A DNA stretch of 64,000 bases from CAVTSA01 sp963737225 (GTDB lineage: Bacteria > Chloroflexota > Dormibacteria > Dormibacterales > Dormibacteraceae): the NCBI GenBank assembly GCA_963737225.1, contig CAVTSA010000005.1, positions 124,001 through 188,000 on the forward strand. The letters are read 5' to 3'. The notes below the pieces were generated by a model, which searched no databases, was not told the origin of the DNA, and saw only the letters and a list, made by a program, of their open reading frames with translations. The position numbers and the translations under genes were made by a program. Below are positions 25,391 to 33,833 of this stretch, one piece after another. Position 1 is the first letter of the stretch. Each line of letters begins with the position of its first letter.

Positions 25391-26119
25391 TCAACCCGTC
25401 ACCGATGGGTCCGAGGCATCAAGCTGAGCCAAGGTCCACTCGGCCAATTCGACCCAGACAGCGATCCGAGCGGCGGTGTCGCCGAGAAACAGTGTTCCGA
25501 ACTTCCCAGCGGCGTCCTGCGGGCCCCGGGAGAGGTCCTGCAGATGAGGGCGGACAGAGCTGCTTGGCGGAACAGGACGGTCATTCGCCGCCCAAAGGCC
25601 CTCCATGATCTGCCAAGACGACGTTCCGACCACGAAGGCCGCTTTGAGCGAGTCACCAACCGACGTTGCCGAACGAACTTTCTCCAGTGCGGATCCGAGC
25701 CACCAACAGATCCTTGCCCGATCGGCTTGGTTGCACCGGTGAGTCTCGAAACGTCTGCGAGCATACTTCTGCAACTCCTCCAGCACGCCTTCTGGATCGT
25801 AAAGGATGCGTCCGTCGAGATAGGCGTAGACGTGCATCGGACGGGCTTCTATGGTCGCTCGCGCTGACGCGGCATCGTCGTACTCCCGCTCGACTCGTAC
25901 TCCTCGGTCGAGGTCGCTGCGGAACGGCCGCCGAGCACCTGCCACAAGCACATATCGGAGGTCTAAATCGGACCCGGGCACTCCGTCTCCGCGAGCCCAA
26001 GACCCCGTGAGTAGCAGGCCCACGACGTCGGCTTCCGTTCGTGCAGCCTCCAGCGCTTCCGAGAGGATCGCATCGTATGCCGCCACGGTTCCTCTACCCA
26101 CAGCCACTTTCCCGGACAT
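25391..26119 (-). CDS. Nucleotidyltransferase-domain protein (aminoglycoside adenylyltransferase-like)
   Basis: 242 residues from the ATG at 26119 (MSGKVAVGRGTVAAYDAILS). Pol-beta nucleotidyltransferase signature LLLTGSWARGDGVPGSDLDL: G-S/W-x-R-G-D followed by S-D-x-D, the metal-binding pair. A helical C-terminal part (WWLGSALEKVRSA) is as in kanamycin or streptomycin nucleotidyltransferase-like proteins. Resistance is possible but unproven. The longer upstream frame is rejected because its translation lacks structure. Confidence 0.75.
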   Translation of the reverse strand: MSGKVAVGRGTVAAYDAILSEALEAARTEADVVGLLLTGSWARGDGVPGSDLDLRYVLVAGARRPFRSDLDRGVRVEREYDDAASARATIEARPMHVYAYLDGRILYDPEGVLEELQKYARRRFETHRCNQADRARICWWLGSALEKVRSATSVGDSLKAAFVVGTSSWQIMEGLWAANDRPVPPSSSVRPHLQDLSRGPQDAAGKFGTLFLGDTAARIAVWVELAEWTLAQLDASDPSVTG

Positions 26120-26454
26120 TGGTCTGCACGGAAGCAGTCTCGGCGGGCAGCCGAGTCCGTTGCCTTGCGCCAAGGGGATCCTTGGTCGCAATACGGAGGG
26201 GGCAAGGGCCGTACGAAGATGGAGGCCAACGGCGGGATAGCCAGACCACGTATCCCTCTCGAGGCGGTTACCCTGGGCGGCAGAACGGGCGACCGGGACT
26301 TTGTCCGTCAGCGTGCCCGCCCCGGTCGCCACGATCATGATAATCAAATCGTCGCCGAGGAGTCGATTTCTGGGGTGACGTAGCGAATCTCCGCCGCGGG
26401 CGGGAGCATGGCAGTGGGCTTCTGCTGGCATTAGCTCGATGCCGCAGACCGCGA
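26120..26454. other. Non-genic stretch
   Basis: About 335 bases between the nucleotidyltransferase start and the phage-type block. No convincing gene; this is the probable left boundary of the mobile module. Confidence 0.35.
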
Positions 26455-26982
26455 TTACGGCGACGAGACGGTCGGAGCCGATCCCTTAGCGTTCACGCCT
26501 TGACTTATTGTCAAGTGCGCGGTCGCGGCCCGGTGGCGCAGAAGAGTGTCCTCCGCCGCGCCGGTCAATCGCCCGAGCGCTCGATCATGCGACCAAACAG
26601 TTTTGCAGATCAGACACCTGGCGCCATGGCCGGGAAGCGGCAAGTAGTCGATGTGACCGCAGGCCGGACACGGATCCCAGACCACCAGTGGTTCGCCGGT
26701 ATCCCGTCCCGCCGCCAGAGGTGCCTCAAACACCTCGCGATCGCAGAGCGCCAAGGGCAAGTCCGGGGCCGGCTGGTCGGCAGACCTGCCCACGCCGTCC
26801 GAGTGCGAAAGCCCATACGTAGGGCCTTGAGCTTCTATCCAGGCGGCCTGGCTCATATGCACCACCTCGGCCGGAGGACTCATATCCAGGGTATCTGCGG
26901 CTTTGGAAACCTCTAGGTTATCGCCAGAATTCCAAGTGTCGGGTGTTCCTAGAGAAACGAGAAAGGAAAGTGCGCCAGTCAA
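26455..26982 (-). CDS. Hypothetical protein with zinc ribbon
   Basis: 175 residues. A CPACGHIDYLPLPGHGARCL segment gives a CxxC...CxxC zinc ribbon (ending CLIC) at about 110-130; the rest is unrecognised. It is the last gene of the minus-strand phage-type block and lies beyond the presumed origin. The start is uncertain: an internal ATG at residue 34 (MSPPAEVVH) is an alternative. Confidence 0.5.
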   Translation of the reverse strand: MTGALSFLVSLGTPDTWNSGDNLEVSKAADTLDMSPPAEVVHMSQAAWIEAQGPTYGLSHSDGVGRSADQPAPDLPLALCDREVFEAPLAAGRDTGEPLVVWDPCPACGHIDYLPLPGHGARCLICKTVWSHDRALGRLTGAAEDTLLRHRAATAHLTISQGVNAKGSAPTVSSP

Positions 26983-26994
26983 ATTCTGAAATCA

Positions 26995-27215
26995 CTCGAC
27001 AGATAGATTTGAGGGGAGGCTTGAGTTCAAGCTTTTATAGGTTTGAATTGAAAGAGAGAGATATATAGGTACTCGACACTTACTCGACACTACTCGACAC
27101 TTGGAACGGTAATCGGAAGAATTGTGTGTGCGAGCCTCTACTTTATTGCCATCGGAGGGCTCGATGCTTGCGATAAGTGCCGTAAGTGTCGAGTAGTGTC
27201 GACTTTGTGTCGAGT
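26995..27215. repeat. Candidate replication origin: two opposed iteron arrays beside AT-rich DNA
   Basis: Three ACTCGACACT iterons in one orientation (27071-27080, 27082-27091, 27092-27101). After 83 bases come three in the opposite orientation (AGTGTCGAGT 27185-27194, AGTGTCGACT 27195-27204, TGTGTCGAGT 27206-27215). An AT-rich tract with small inverted repeats lies at 27000-27070. The array sits directly behind the prim-pol/helicase-type gene, the arrangement seen at origins of phage satellites and some plasmids. Confidence 0.55.
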
Positions 27216-27248
27216 AACCGCCCTCTCCGTTTTTCGGAGTCTGAGAAC

Positions 27249-29681
27249 TCATGACACGCTCTCCTCGAGCCCGAGGTGGAACTCGATGACCTGGCCGCCG
27301 CGGTTCGGATGCTGGGCGATCCTTCCCCACCCCTTGTCTGCAAGGTGCTTGAACACCTCGGCCGCCTCGCTCGCAGTCCTGATCCCTCCGGCCGCTGATC
27401 GACACGCCTGCCGCGCAGTGATCTCGTTCTGTGCATGGCGCCGCATCCAGGTCACCAGAGCGTCCCCACGGGCATCATCGCCAGTGCGGCTGAACAGTTG
27501 GTGGACCTGCTCTGCGTGTGCCTTGTAGTGGTCGACCAGGGCCCAGCCCATAGCTACGGACCGCTCGTCCACGTCTTCAGGCAGCTGCCGGTCGTCGAGG
27601 CGCCTGACAAGGTGGCAGATCAAAGCCAGACGGGCAGCATAGGACTTGAGCTTCTCGTAGTAGCCGAGGAGCCTCACGTCGAGGTCAGGGCTCAGGCGCT
27701 CCTCCTCATGGGCGTCGTAGAACCCCGTCCACGCCCGGTGTCCGTTCGCGCCCTTGCGCAGCACCCGTGGTGCTGGCAGATCGAGGCGGTCAGGCTCCAT
27801 TTCGAGCCTGCGCAGTCGGGCAACCAGCTCGAAATACGCTGTCTGGGTGGAGCTGCTGACCACCGCCTCGGACCAAGGCCGCGCCTCGACCTCAAGGGCC
27901 AGATGGAACAGGAAGCGGTCGGTGAAGCCGTCGTCGAGGCCCTGCTCCCTCAGCTCGGCGGCGAGCGCCGGCGGCAATCCGCCGGTGATGCAGAGGAAGG
28001 GGCGCCCGACGTAAATCGGCTGAGGCGTGCTCTTGCGGTCTACCCAGATCGGCTGCGAGGACCACATTGAGAGGTAGCGGCTGCGGTCCGAGCCGGTCCC
28101 CTTGGCTTTGTACTGGTTGAAGCCACGCATCAGGGCACTGAGCTCGTCGAGGTCCTGGAGCAGTCCGCGCTGATGCCGGGCGAGTAGCGCGCCGAGCGCC
28201 TCGGAGGTCACGTCCTGGACCAGGCAGCGGTGGTGCTCCGGCTCCTCGGGAGGTTGACCGCGCTGCTGCCGGGGGAGCAGCTGATGCGCGAGCAGCTCCT
28301 GCTCGTACTGCTGACGAAGCCGACCGTACTCTGCGTTGGCTTCGCGCTCGAGCTCCTGCAGGGGCTGGGTCGCGGCCGACTGTGCTGGCGACTTGCCGGA
28401 TCCAGGGTGCGCGACGGTGGCCGCCCAGATCGTGGGGAGTTCGCGCCATCCGGCCTTGATCTCGATGCTCCGACTCGCCCCGATCGCCGACCCCACGGCC
28501 GCCAGAGCAGCGGTCGCGAGCATGCCCTGCGGAACGTGCAGGGCCGCTGCTCCCTCCTCGACCCACGCGGCGAGCCGCTCAGGAAGCGCAACGAGCGGAA
28601 ACTCCACCGGCCGGCGGCGCGGCGTCCGCGGTTCCTCGTCGGGCTCCAGCGCGCCCTCGATCACCGTGAAGTGGCGGCTTCCTTCCTTCGAGGCTCCGTA
28701 GCCGCGCTGCTTCAGGGCCGCGGTTGCCACCTTGAAGTCACCGTCGTGGTGGAGGAAGGCATACACGCGGAACTTGCTCAGCCCGACCTCGGTTGGGAGG
28801 CCGGCCGAGGTCGAGAAGACATAGAGGTAATGGTCGTCGGGTGAGATGGTTGCGCTGGTCCAGCCGCTTCGGCCGCCGGCCGCGCGGTACCAATGCTGAT
28901 GTCCACCGCGCACTCCTGTCCGCGTCCAGCCTGCTGGGCGGAGGACATCTGCTGCCCAGTCGGCTCGTTGGTTGAAGTCGTCGCCGGGACGATCGCCACC
29001 GGCCATATCGCTGGGATTGGGGGTCCATTCTGGCTTGGCGCGCTGGTCGAAGCTGCGTGCGAGCGCGAAGAGCGACTCCCGCTCCTCGGCGCTGATCGCC
29101 GGAATCCTGGAGAAGTCGCCGTGGATCCGCTCCCAGGGGTTGCCGGTGACATGAACGTTCCCATCTGAGGGGGATATGACGACGAATCCGCCTTCTCCGC
29201 GGGTCTCGATGAGGATCTTCCGCCGCTGATCGCCATCGGCGGCGAGTTCGGAGTCCGTGGCGGGTCGCTCCGCCAGGACCGTGTTTCCCGCAACAACGGC
29301 GGAACAGCGATAAAAGATATGGACGCCGCCGGAGGGGCTCCGCTCGCTCCAGCCGTTGGCGACGCGCATCAAGAGGCCGCCTAGTCCGGACTGTCGGGCT
29401 ATGTCATTCAACGCATCCCAGACGTCCTCATCGACTGCGCGTCCTTCGAACTCGAGCATCTCGAGACTGCCGCTGACGGCGCCGCAGATGACCCCGATGC
29501 CCAAAGACGGGTCGGCGAACCACAACTCGAGCTCGCTGGGCTGCGCACGCCGGCGCTGGTAGTCGCGCCAGCTGCTGAGTGCCGGCCGCTTGGTCCCATC
29601 GGCTTTGACCGGTATGACGCTCAGGCCAGCGGCTTCGGCCAGGAGGGCGGTCTCGAGCGTAGTCAGCCCCGCCGCCGTCAC
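27249..29681 (-). CDS. Bifunctional primase/polymerase with DUF3987 (replication protein)
   Basis: 810 residues from the GTG at 29681, whose GTGA overlaps the preceding gene's stop. The N-terminal third is a prim-pol domain: GLSVIPVKADGTKRPALSSW, LGIGVICGAVSGSLEMLEFE with acidic metal ligands, SPSGGVHIFYRC and the GEGGFVVISPS segment. From about residue 370 a DUF3987-type region begins (VALPERLAAWVEEGAAALHV), including a P-loop-like VAHPGSGKSPAQSAA and, later, RYLSMWSSQPIWVDRKST. Such fusions start replication of phages, satellites and integrative elements. The iteron array just past its 3' end is the likely origin. Confidence 0.85.
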   Translation of the reverse strand: MTAAGLTTLETALLAEAAGLSVIPVKADGTKRPALSSWRDYQRRRAQPSELELWFADPSLGIGVICGAVSGSLEMLEFEGRAVDEDVWDALNDIARQSGLGGLLMRVANGWSERSPSGGVHIFYRCSAVVAGNTVLAERPATDSELAADGDQRRKILIETRGEGGFVVISPSDGNVHVTGNPWERIHGDFSRIPAISAEERESLFALARSFDQRAKPEWTPNPSDMAGGDRPGDDFNQRADWAADVLRPAGWTRTGVRGGHQHWYRAAGGRSGWTSATISPDDHYLYVFSTSAGLPTEVGLSKFRVYAFLHHDGDFKVATAALKQRGYGASKEGSRHFTVIEGALEPDEEPRTPRRRPVEFPLVALPERLAAWVEEGAAALHVPQGMLATAALAAVGSAIGASRSIEIKAGWRELPTIWAATVAHPGSGKSPAQSAATQPLQELEREANAEYGRLRQQYEQELLAHQLLPRQQRGQPPEEPEHHRCLVQDVTSEALGALLARHQRGLLQDLDELSALMRGFNQYKAKGTGSDRSRYLSMWSSQPIWVDRKSTPQPIYVGRPFLCITGGLPPALAAELREQGLDDGFTDRFLFHLALEVEARPWSEAVVSSSTQTAYFELVARLRRLEMEPDRLDLPAPRVLRKGANGHRAWTGFYDAHEEERLSPDLDVRLLGYYEKLKSYAARLALICHLVRRLDDRQLPEDVDERSVAMGWALVDHYKAHAEQVHQLFSRTGDDARGDALVTWMRRHAQNEITARQACRSAAGGIRTASEAAEVFKHLADKGWGRIAQHPNRGGQVIEFHLGLEESVS

Positions 29682-29929
29682 GTCCGACCTCCGGGCCAAG
29701 GGTCGTGGCGGTCTTCGATCAGGGCGGGGATCCGCGCCTCGGCGCTATGGGCGATCGCGGCGACGATCTCATCGCCATTCGATTCGAGCCAACGGGTGAC
29801 CGCCTTGTCGACCGCGTCAAAGAAAGGCTCTTGGGCGCTGATCGGGTGCTCAGCGAGCCAGGAGTAGACCGCGTCGGAGGCGCCTTCGGCGAGTGCTTGC
29901 TGGTTCAGGCGAGTCCGCGGGACGGTCAT
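29678..29929 (-). CDS. Small hypothetical protein
   Basis: 83 residues, mostly helical (QALAEGASDAVYSWLAEHPI, FFDAVDKAVTRWLESNGDEI). Its stop overlaps the start of the prim-pol gene. Unrecognised; likely part of the same early operon. Confidence 0.6.
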   Translation of the reverse strand: MTVPRTRLNQQALAEGASDAVYSWLAEHPISAQEPFFDAVDKAVTRWLESNGDEIVAAIAHSAEARIPALIEDRHDPWPGGRT

Positions 29930-30062
29930 GACCGAACCTCGGTTGCGGAACGCTGGATCGCCGCTTTATATCGCCCGCGGCCGCCACTCGGGATCACAGC
30001 ATCTCCCGTAGCGGACACGCCGTGGTAATGCAAGGCATGCGTCAAGCCGCTGGCGAGGAGCC

Positions 30063-30419
30063 TCATCCCCCACCTCCCAGGAACCGCTCGACGTCAGCCG
30101 CTGCGCCTTCGGAAATCCCGAGCGTGTTCCCCTCGTCGTCGGCACCACCGGTCAGCAGGGCGTTGCCCGCGACGAGATCGGGGATGCCTCGGCGGCGCAA
30201 AAGCGCGGTCGCGCCCAGGTTGACCTCCCACTCGCTCTTGAGCTTCCCCTCCTCGTCGACCCAGAGATCGAGGTCCTCGGTGAGACCGATGCACTCGACC
30301 GTTCTGCAATCGATCTCCCGGTACATGGCGTGGAGGTGTCCCATGTGCCCGTCGCTCTGGAGCGCGACCTGGCGGACGTCGCCGTCGACTCCGATGCGGA
30401 GGGCCTTGATGTTGTTCAT
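30063..30419 (-). CDS. DUF3846-like phage protein
   Basis: 118 residues. The N-terminal MNNIKALRIGVDGDVRQVAL, a middle DLDLWVDEEGKLKSEWEVNL and the late DLVAGNALLTGGADDEGNTL follow the pattern of DUF3846, a small domain frequent in actinobacterial phage and plasmid genes. Function unknown. The stop of the HNH gene overlaps its ATG. Confidence 0.65.
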   Translation of the reverse strand: MNNIKALRIGVDGDVRQVALQSDGHMGHLHAMYREIDCRTVECIGLTEDLDLWVDEEGKLKSEWEVNLGATALLRRRGIPDLVAGNALLTGGADDEGNTLGISEGAAADVERFLGGGG

Positions 30420-31207
30420 GCCGCACGCCCCGGGTTCGGGTGCGCCGCGTCGAGCAAATCGCCACCGACGGGACCAGCTGTGTAGCTGCGCTCGGCGTCG
30501 CGCTCATCGATCAGGTCTGAAGCGCCGGCCGCGCCGAAAACCACCAGTTGTCTTGCCTGGAAGTCCTCGACCACTGCCCACCGGCCCCCGCGGCTCAGCG
30601 CCAAGTCGTCGGCGAGATCCTCGGCAGTTGAATAGCTGGACCTCACGAACTCCGTGCCGGATGAAGTGTCCGAGTGACTATTGTCAGCATCGTCGACCAC
30701 CCAAACGAGTCCTAAGGGCTCTCTCGGCGCATGCTTTCGGGCCCGAGGGCTCGCTTCGAGATCGAGCTTGTGTCGCTGGTGCCACTCCGCTTTCCGCTTT
30801 CGAACCTCGGGGCGGGCGTTGTACTCGCGATAGTCCTCCCGGTAGCACTGGATGCAATTTCGTATTCGATATCCCTTGGGGCCCATCTTGTACTTCGTGT
30901 TTTCGGGTGTCAAAGCGTGTCCCCGCGGACACTCGGTTGGCCAACGTTGCATCCTGGCGTGGGCCGGCCTTGTGAGGGAAACAAGATGCTCCGGATTCAC
31001 ACAGGACGCCGTGAAACAGAGGTGGTGCAAATCGTCGGGGTGCCATCCGTTGGTCTGGATGAATGCAGCCCTGTGCGCGAGCTGGACTCTGACTCCGTCG
31101 ATCCGCATGTGGATTCGGCCATATCCCAACGGGTCCTTGGTGCCTTGCCAAAGCCAGCACCCGCCAGGCTGTTTGTCGACCAGCGACCAGAAGGTTTCGG
31201 TGTTCAA
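30416..31207 (-). CDS. HNH endonuclease-like protein
   Basis: 263 residues if started at the TTG at 31207, which overlaps the upstream TGA. The N-terminal half is a phage-type HNH_3 nuclease: GGCWLWQGTKDPLGYGRIHM, VQLAHRAAFIQ, DDLHHLCFTASCVNPEHLVS with the two His and the late Asn-His, then the zinc-like ECPRGH...NCIQC. The C-terminal 90 residues (SSYSTAEDLADDLALSRGGR) are unlike the nuclease and may be an added domain. Its distinctly less GC-biased third positions suggest a separate origin, as for homing-type nucleases. Confidence 0.75.
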   Translation of the reverse strand: MNTETFWSLVDKQPGGCWLWQGTKDPLGYGRIHMRIDGVRVQLAHRAAFIQTNGWHPDDLHHLCFTASCVNPEHLVSLTRPAHARMQRWPTECPRGHALTPENTKYKMGPKGYRIRNCIQCYREDYREYNARPEVRKRKAEWHQRHKLDLEASPRARKHAPREPLGLVWVVDDADNSHSDTSSGTEFVRSSYSTAEDLADDLALSRGGRWAVVEDFQARQLVVFGAAGASDLIDERDAERSYTAGPVGGDLLDAAHPNPGRAA

Positions 31208-31608
31208 AAGGGCACTCCGTCCAACTCGACCGTCACGTCGACGGCGCCAGGGAGCCGGATCCGCAGGAGACTGCCTGGCGGCACCTGATGCTCGAGGCCC
31301 ATGAAGGTCTCCTCGAGCGCGGTGATGATCTGGATCGGGACCTCGTAGTCCCGCTCGAGGTTGATCAGCTGCCCCTCGAGGTGGCTCAGTCTCTTCAGCA
31401 GCGGTTTGGTGGCGCGCCGGTCCTCCTCGGCTTCCCGGATGCGCTGTCGTCCGAGCTCGATCCTCCGCCGCACGTCCGCCAGCTGTTCCCCCGCCTCCTC
31501 CCGGCATCGACGGCGCAGCTCCAGAGAGATCTCCTTGAGCTGGCGTGGCGCCACGCGCCTGGGTGCCGGGGGAACCGGGGTGGGCGGACTGGGTGCTGGG
31601 GTGGTCAT
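31204..31608 (-). CDS. Coiled-coil hypothetical protein
   Basis: 134 residues from the ATG at 31608. Proline-rich start (PAPSPPTPVPPAPRR), then a long charged helix (RRCREEAGEQLADVRRRIEL, EEDRRATKPLLKRLSHLEGQ) predicted as coiled coil, and a short beta C-terminus. Its ATG overlaps the nuclease gene stop, so the two are coupled. It could be a structural partner of the nuclease. Confidence 0.55.
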   Translation of the reverse strand: MTTPAPSPPTPVPPAPRRVAPRQLKEISLELRRRCREEAGEQLADVRRRIELGRQRIREAEEDRRATKPLLKRLSHLEGQLINLERDYEVPIQIITALEETFMGLEHQVPPGSLLRIRLPGAVDVTVELDGVPF

Positions 31609-32486
31609 GCCGCCGCCTCCTCCCGCGGCTCCGACAGGTGAGCGGCTTCGCCGAGGGGGCACAAGCCCCACCACGAGCAGAACTTGGCGCTGCAATGCCA
31701 GCCGTTCGGGTTCGGAACGTAGACGTCCGCCTCGATCGCGGTGATCGTCGGGCGGATGACGTGCTCGAGATAGCGGTTGATCGCCACTGGCTCGTACGGG
31801 ACCTCGAGGACCTGAACGTCCGTCGTGCCCTTGGGCAGCACGTGGAAGTGGAAGTAGGCTGGCGGCCGCCCGAACGTCTGCAGATAGGCGGCCTGATAGA
31901 GCCACGCCTGACCGCGCTTCTCGGCCAGACGCGCCGGCGTCCACTGGCCTGCCGAGGTCTTAACGTCGACGATGCCGCCGTCGTCGGGCAGCAAGTCGGT
32001 GACGCACTCAATCGTCCAGCCGCGCGGCCGCTTCAGCTTGATAGTCAGCGAGCGCTCGACGCCCTCGTCGACGGCCGCCATTGAGGGGAACCTGGCCACC
32101 CAGGCCCGCACGGTCTGACCGGCGAGGCGCTCGGCCGTCGCCAGGTCGGGGAGCAGCCCGCAGTCGTTCGTGTGGAACTCGCCCTTCTTGGTGATCCGCG
32201 GCGGATCGTCCCACCGGATTGGCTGCTCGCCGGATGAATGGCTCAGCTCGACCTCGGTCCGGAGGTGGCGGATGGCGGCGTAGGCGGCCGCCTCCGGACC
32301 CTGGTGGTGGAGGACCTGGTGCTCGATCCCGGCGCCGACTGCGGAACCGAACAGCAGGGCGATCCCTCGAGGTCCCTGCGGCGCGCGCTCGCGATGGAAT
32401 TTGAGCTGCAGGCCGCAGGGGTGGCTCAGCTGCGAATAGCTGAGGCGCTGTTCCGGTGCCCTGCGGATGCGCCTGATCGGGGTCAT
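31605..32486 (-). CDS. PD-(D/E)XK nuclease (Cas4/RecB-like)
   Basis: 293 residues. Starts with a YSQLSHPCGLQLKFHRERAP segment like the first Cys/helix of RecB-family nucleases. The catalytic core ECVTDLLPDDGGIVDVKTSA (D...DxK) and the QxxxY-type motif QAWLYQAAYLQTFG follow. Cysteines near the end (CSAKFCSWWGLC) could complete an Fe-S cluster with the N-terminal Cys. Similar enzymes accompany phage replication and recombination genes, with no sign here of CRISPR. It is followed by the coiled-coil gene with ATGA overlap. Confidence 0.8.
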   Translation of the reverse strand: MTPIRRIRRAPEQRLSYSQLSHPCGLQLKFHRERAPQGPRGIALLFGSAVGAGIEHQVLHHQGPEAAAYAAIRHLRTEVELSHSSGEQPIRWDDPPRITKKGEFHTNDCGLLPDLATAERLAGQTVRAWVARFPSMAAVDEGVERSLTIKLKRPRGWTIECVTDLLPDDGGIVDVKTSAGQWTPARLAEKRGQAWLYQAAYLQTFGRPPAYFHFHVLPKGTTDVQVLEVPYEPVAINRYLEHVIRPTITAIEADVYVPNPNGWHCSAKFCSWWGLCPLGEAAHLSEPREEAAA

Positions 32487-32489
32487 GAT

Positions 32490-32978
32490 CTAGAAATCGA
32501 TTCCGTCCGAGCTCGCGCCAGACGCGACGGCAACTCGCTCGGGCCGAGGCTCGGAAACCGAGTCGGAGGGACGCTGCGTCGGTGGGCGGGAGTGCTCGTT
32601 CACCTCCGGTTTCCGCGCGGCCTTGAACCGCCGTGGCCGCAGGAACGTGGACTTGCCATCCTCCCCGTAATCGCCGACTACGAAGAGCTGGCGGCCAACC
32701 AAGTGCTCGGTGTCGAAGCTCTCCAGCGCGTCGTTGTCGAGCGCAGCGGTCGCGATCTTCGCCAGCGTCGACCGCGGGCTGAACACCGCATTCGCCCAGC
32801 CTCGGATCTTGGCACCCGCGAACTCGCCAGCGACAACCTCGAAACGGAAGGCGATCTGGTCCCGCATCTCGTCCGAGCCGTAGGCGCGGCTCTTGGTGAT
32901 CTCGACCTCGGTGATCTCGCAGAGGAGGGGGGTGTCCTCGGGCAGCTCCGGGTACTCGTCCTTCTGGAAATAGGGCAT
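32490..32978 (-). CDS. Phage ssDNA-binding-like protein with acidic tail
   Basis: 162 residues from the ATG at 32978. One OB-fold-like domain (PLLCEITEVEITKSRAYGSD, QIAFRFEVVAGEFAGAKIRG, HLVGRQLFVVGDYGEDGKST) is followed by a disordered linker. The terminus SSDGIDF resembles the acidic hydrophobic tip (DDDIPF) by which SSB recruits partners. It lies between the nuclease and the small early genes, as phage SSB genes often do. The assignment is by pattern only. Confidence 0.6.
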   Translation of the reverse strand: MPYFQKDEYPELPEDTPLLCEITEVEITKSRAYGSDEMRDQIAFRFEVVAGEFAGAKIRGWANAVFSPRSTLAKIATAALDNDALESFDTEHLVGRQLFVVGDYGEDGKSTFLRPRRFKAARKPEVNEHSRPPTQRPSDSVSEPRPERVAVASGASSDGIDF

Positions 32979-32979
32979 C

Positions 32980-33267
32980 TCAGGCCTCCTTGATGTCGTT
33001 GGGTGAGCGCAGTTCGGCGCACGCCGCGTCGATCTCAGCGGTGAGCAGGCGCCGCATCGCGGCGAGGTTCTGACGACTGGTCTGGTTCGCATCGGGCGCG
33101 GCTTGCATCTCCTCGTCGATCTCCCAGCTCTCGTACGGAGCCGTACGGATCACGCGCCGGACGTGGACGGTGAGGAGGCGCACTTCGGGCCGAGGCGGAC
33201 GGCCGATCTGGTCCGGGCCACTTTGGGGCCGGCTTCCGTTCGAGCGGGTGATCGCCTCCGTCGTCAT
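32980..33267 (-). CDS. Small hypothetical protein
   Basis: 95 residues from the ATG at 33267, whose ATGA overlaps the upstream stop. Residues 29-47 (VRLLTVHVRRVIRTAPYESW) and the C-terminal helix (NLAAMRRLLTAEIDAACAEL) are all that stand out. Unrecognised early-operon gene. Confidence 0.5.
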   Translation of the reverse strand: MTTEAITRSNGSRPQSGPDQIGRPPRPEVRLLTVHVRRVIRTAPYESWEIDEEMQAAPDANQTSRQNLAAMRRLLTAEIDAACAELRSPNDIKEA

Positions 33268-33449
33268 CTCGGGATCCCCTTCGGTGTGCAGAGGCGGCAG
33301 AGGCGCTGGCCGTCGATCTCGATGCGCGTGGCTCGCCTGCACGTCGAGCAGGGATGCGGCCAAGGCATGGTCGCGATTTCGTGCTTGCGGACGCGCCTGA
33401 CTGAGACCGGGGCGCCGTAGGCGGGTTCGCCTTTACCTCGCGGGCTCAT
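33264..33449 (-). CDS. Small zinc-ribbon protein
   Basis: 61 residues from the ATG at 33449. HPCSTCRRATRIEIDGQRLC ending CRLC forms a CxxC-x15-CxxC zinc ribbon. Both ends overlap neighbours by four bases. Confidence 0.6.
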   Translation of the reverse strand: MSPRGKGEPAYGAPVSVRRVRKHEIATMPWPHPCSTCRRATRIEIDGQRLCRLCTPKGIPR

Positions 33450-33685
33450 GCGATCCCTCCGTGGTCGTCGCCGTGGAGGGGGCAGTACCGCACCCAGGTG
33501 CCCGCTGGCCCGCGCCGCTCCTCCCGTAGCTGCCGCCCACAGGCGCACAACTCGTCGAGGAGCCGCATGGTCAGCGCGTCATCGCTTCCAACGACCGTCA
33601 ACTCCGTGACATGGGCGAGCTCGTTTACGTGGGTGACCGCAGTACGCGTCATATCCGAGGGGATCTCGAAGGTCACTCGCGGCAT
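33446..33685 (-). CDS. Small hypothetical protein with Cys/His pair
   Basis: 79 residues, MPRVTFEIPSDMTRTAVTHV. ELCACGRQL...RYCPLHGDDH supplies two cysteine pairs with histidines, a possible zinc site. It overlaps its downstream neighbour by four bases. Confidence 0.55.
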   Translation of the reverse strand: MPRVTFEIPSDMTRTAVTHVNELAHVTELTVVGSDDALTMRLLDELCACGRQLREERRGPAGTWVRYCPLHGDDHGGIA

Positions 33686-33686
33686 G

Positions 33687-33833
33687 TCAGTCCTCCTCCT
33701 CGCGAACGGGGGTGGCCGCCGATTCCGTTTGTGGACCCGCGACGTGGGTGCCTGGCTGCGGGTGAAGGAGGTCTTGGGGAGTGTGTCGCGGGCCCACAGA
33801 CGGAAGGGCGGGAGTCGAGTGGTTGGGGGTCAT
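33687..33833 (-). CDS. Short hypothetical protein
   Basis: 48 residues from the ATG at 33833, overlapping the stop of the membrane-protein gene upstream. Low-complexity, Pro/His-rich. Retained because of its exact fit in the coupled gene chain. Confidence 0.35.
   Translation of the reverse strand: MTPNHSTPALPSVGPRHTPQDLLHPQPGTHVAGPQTESAATPVREEED

Noticed and set aside
31605..32486. Cas4-like nuclease as a hint of a CRISPR locus.
   Set aside because: No repeat array or other cas genes are present; RecB-like nucleases of this sort are common in phage replication modules.
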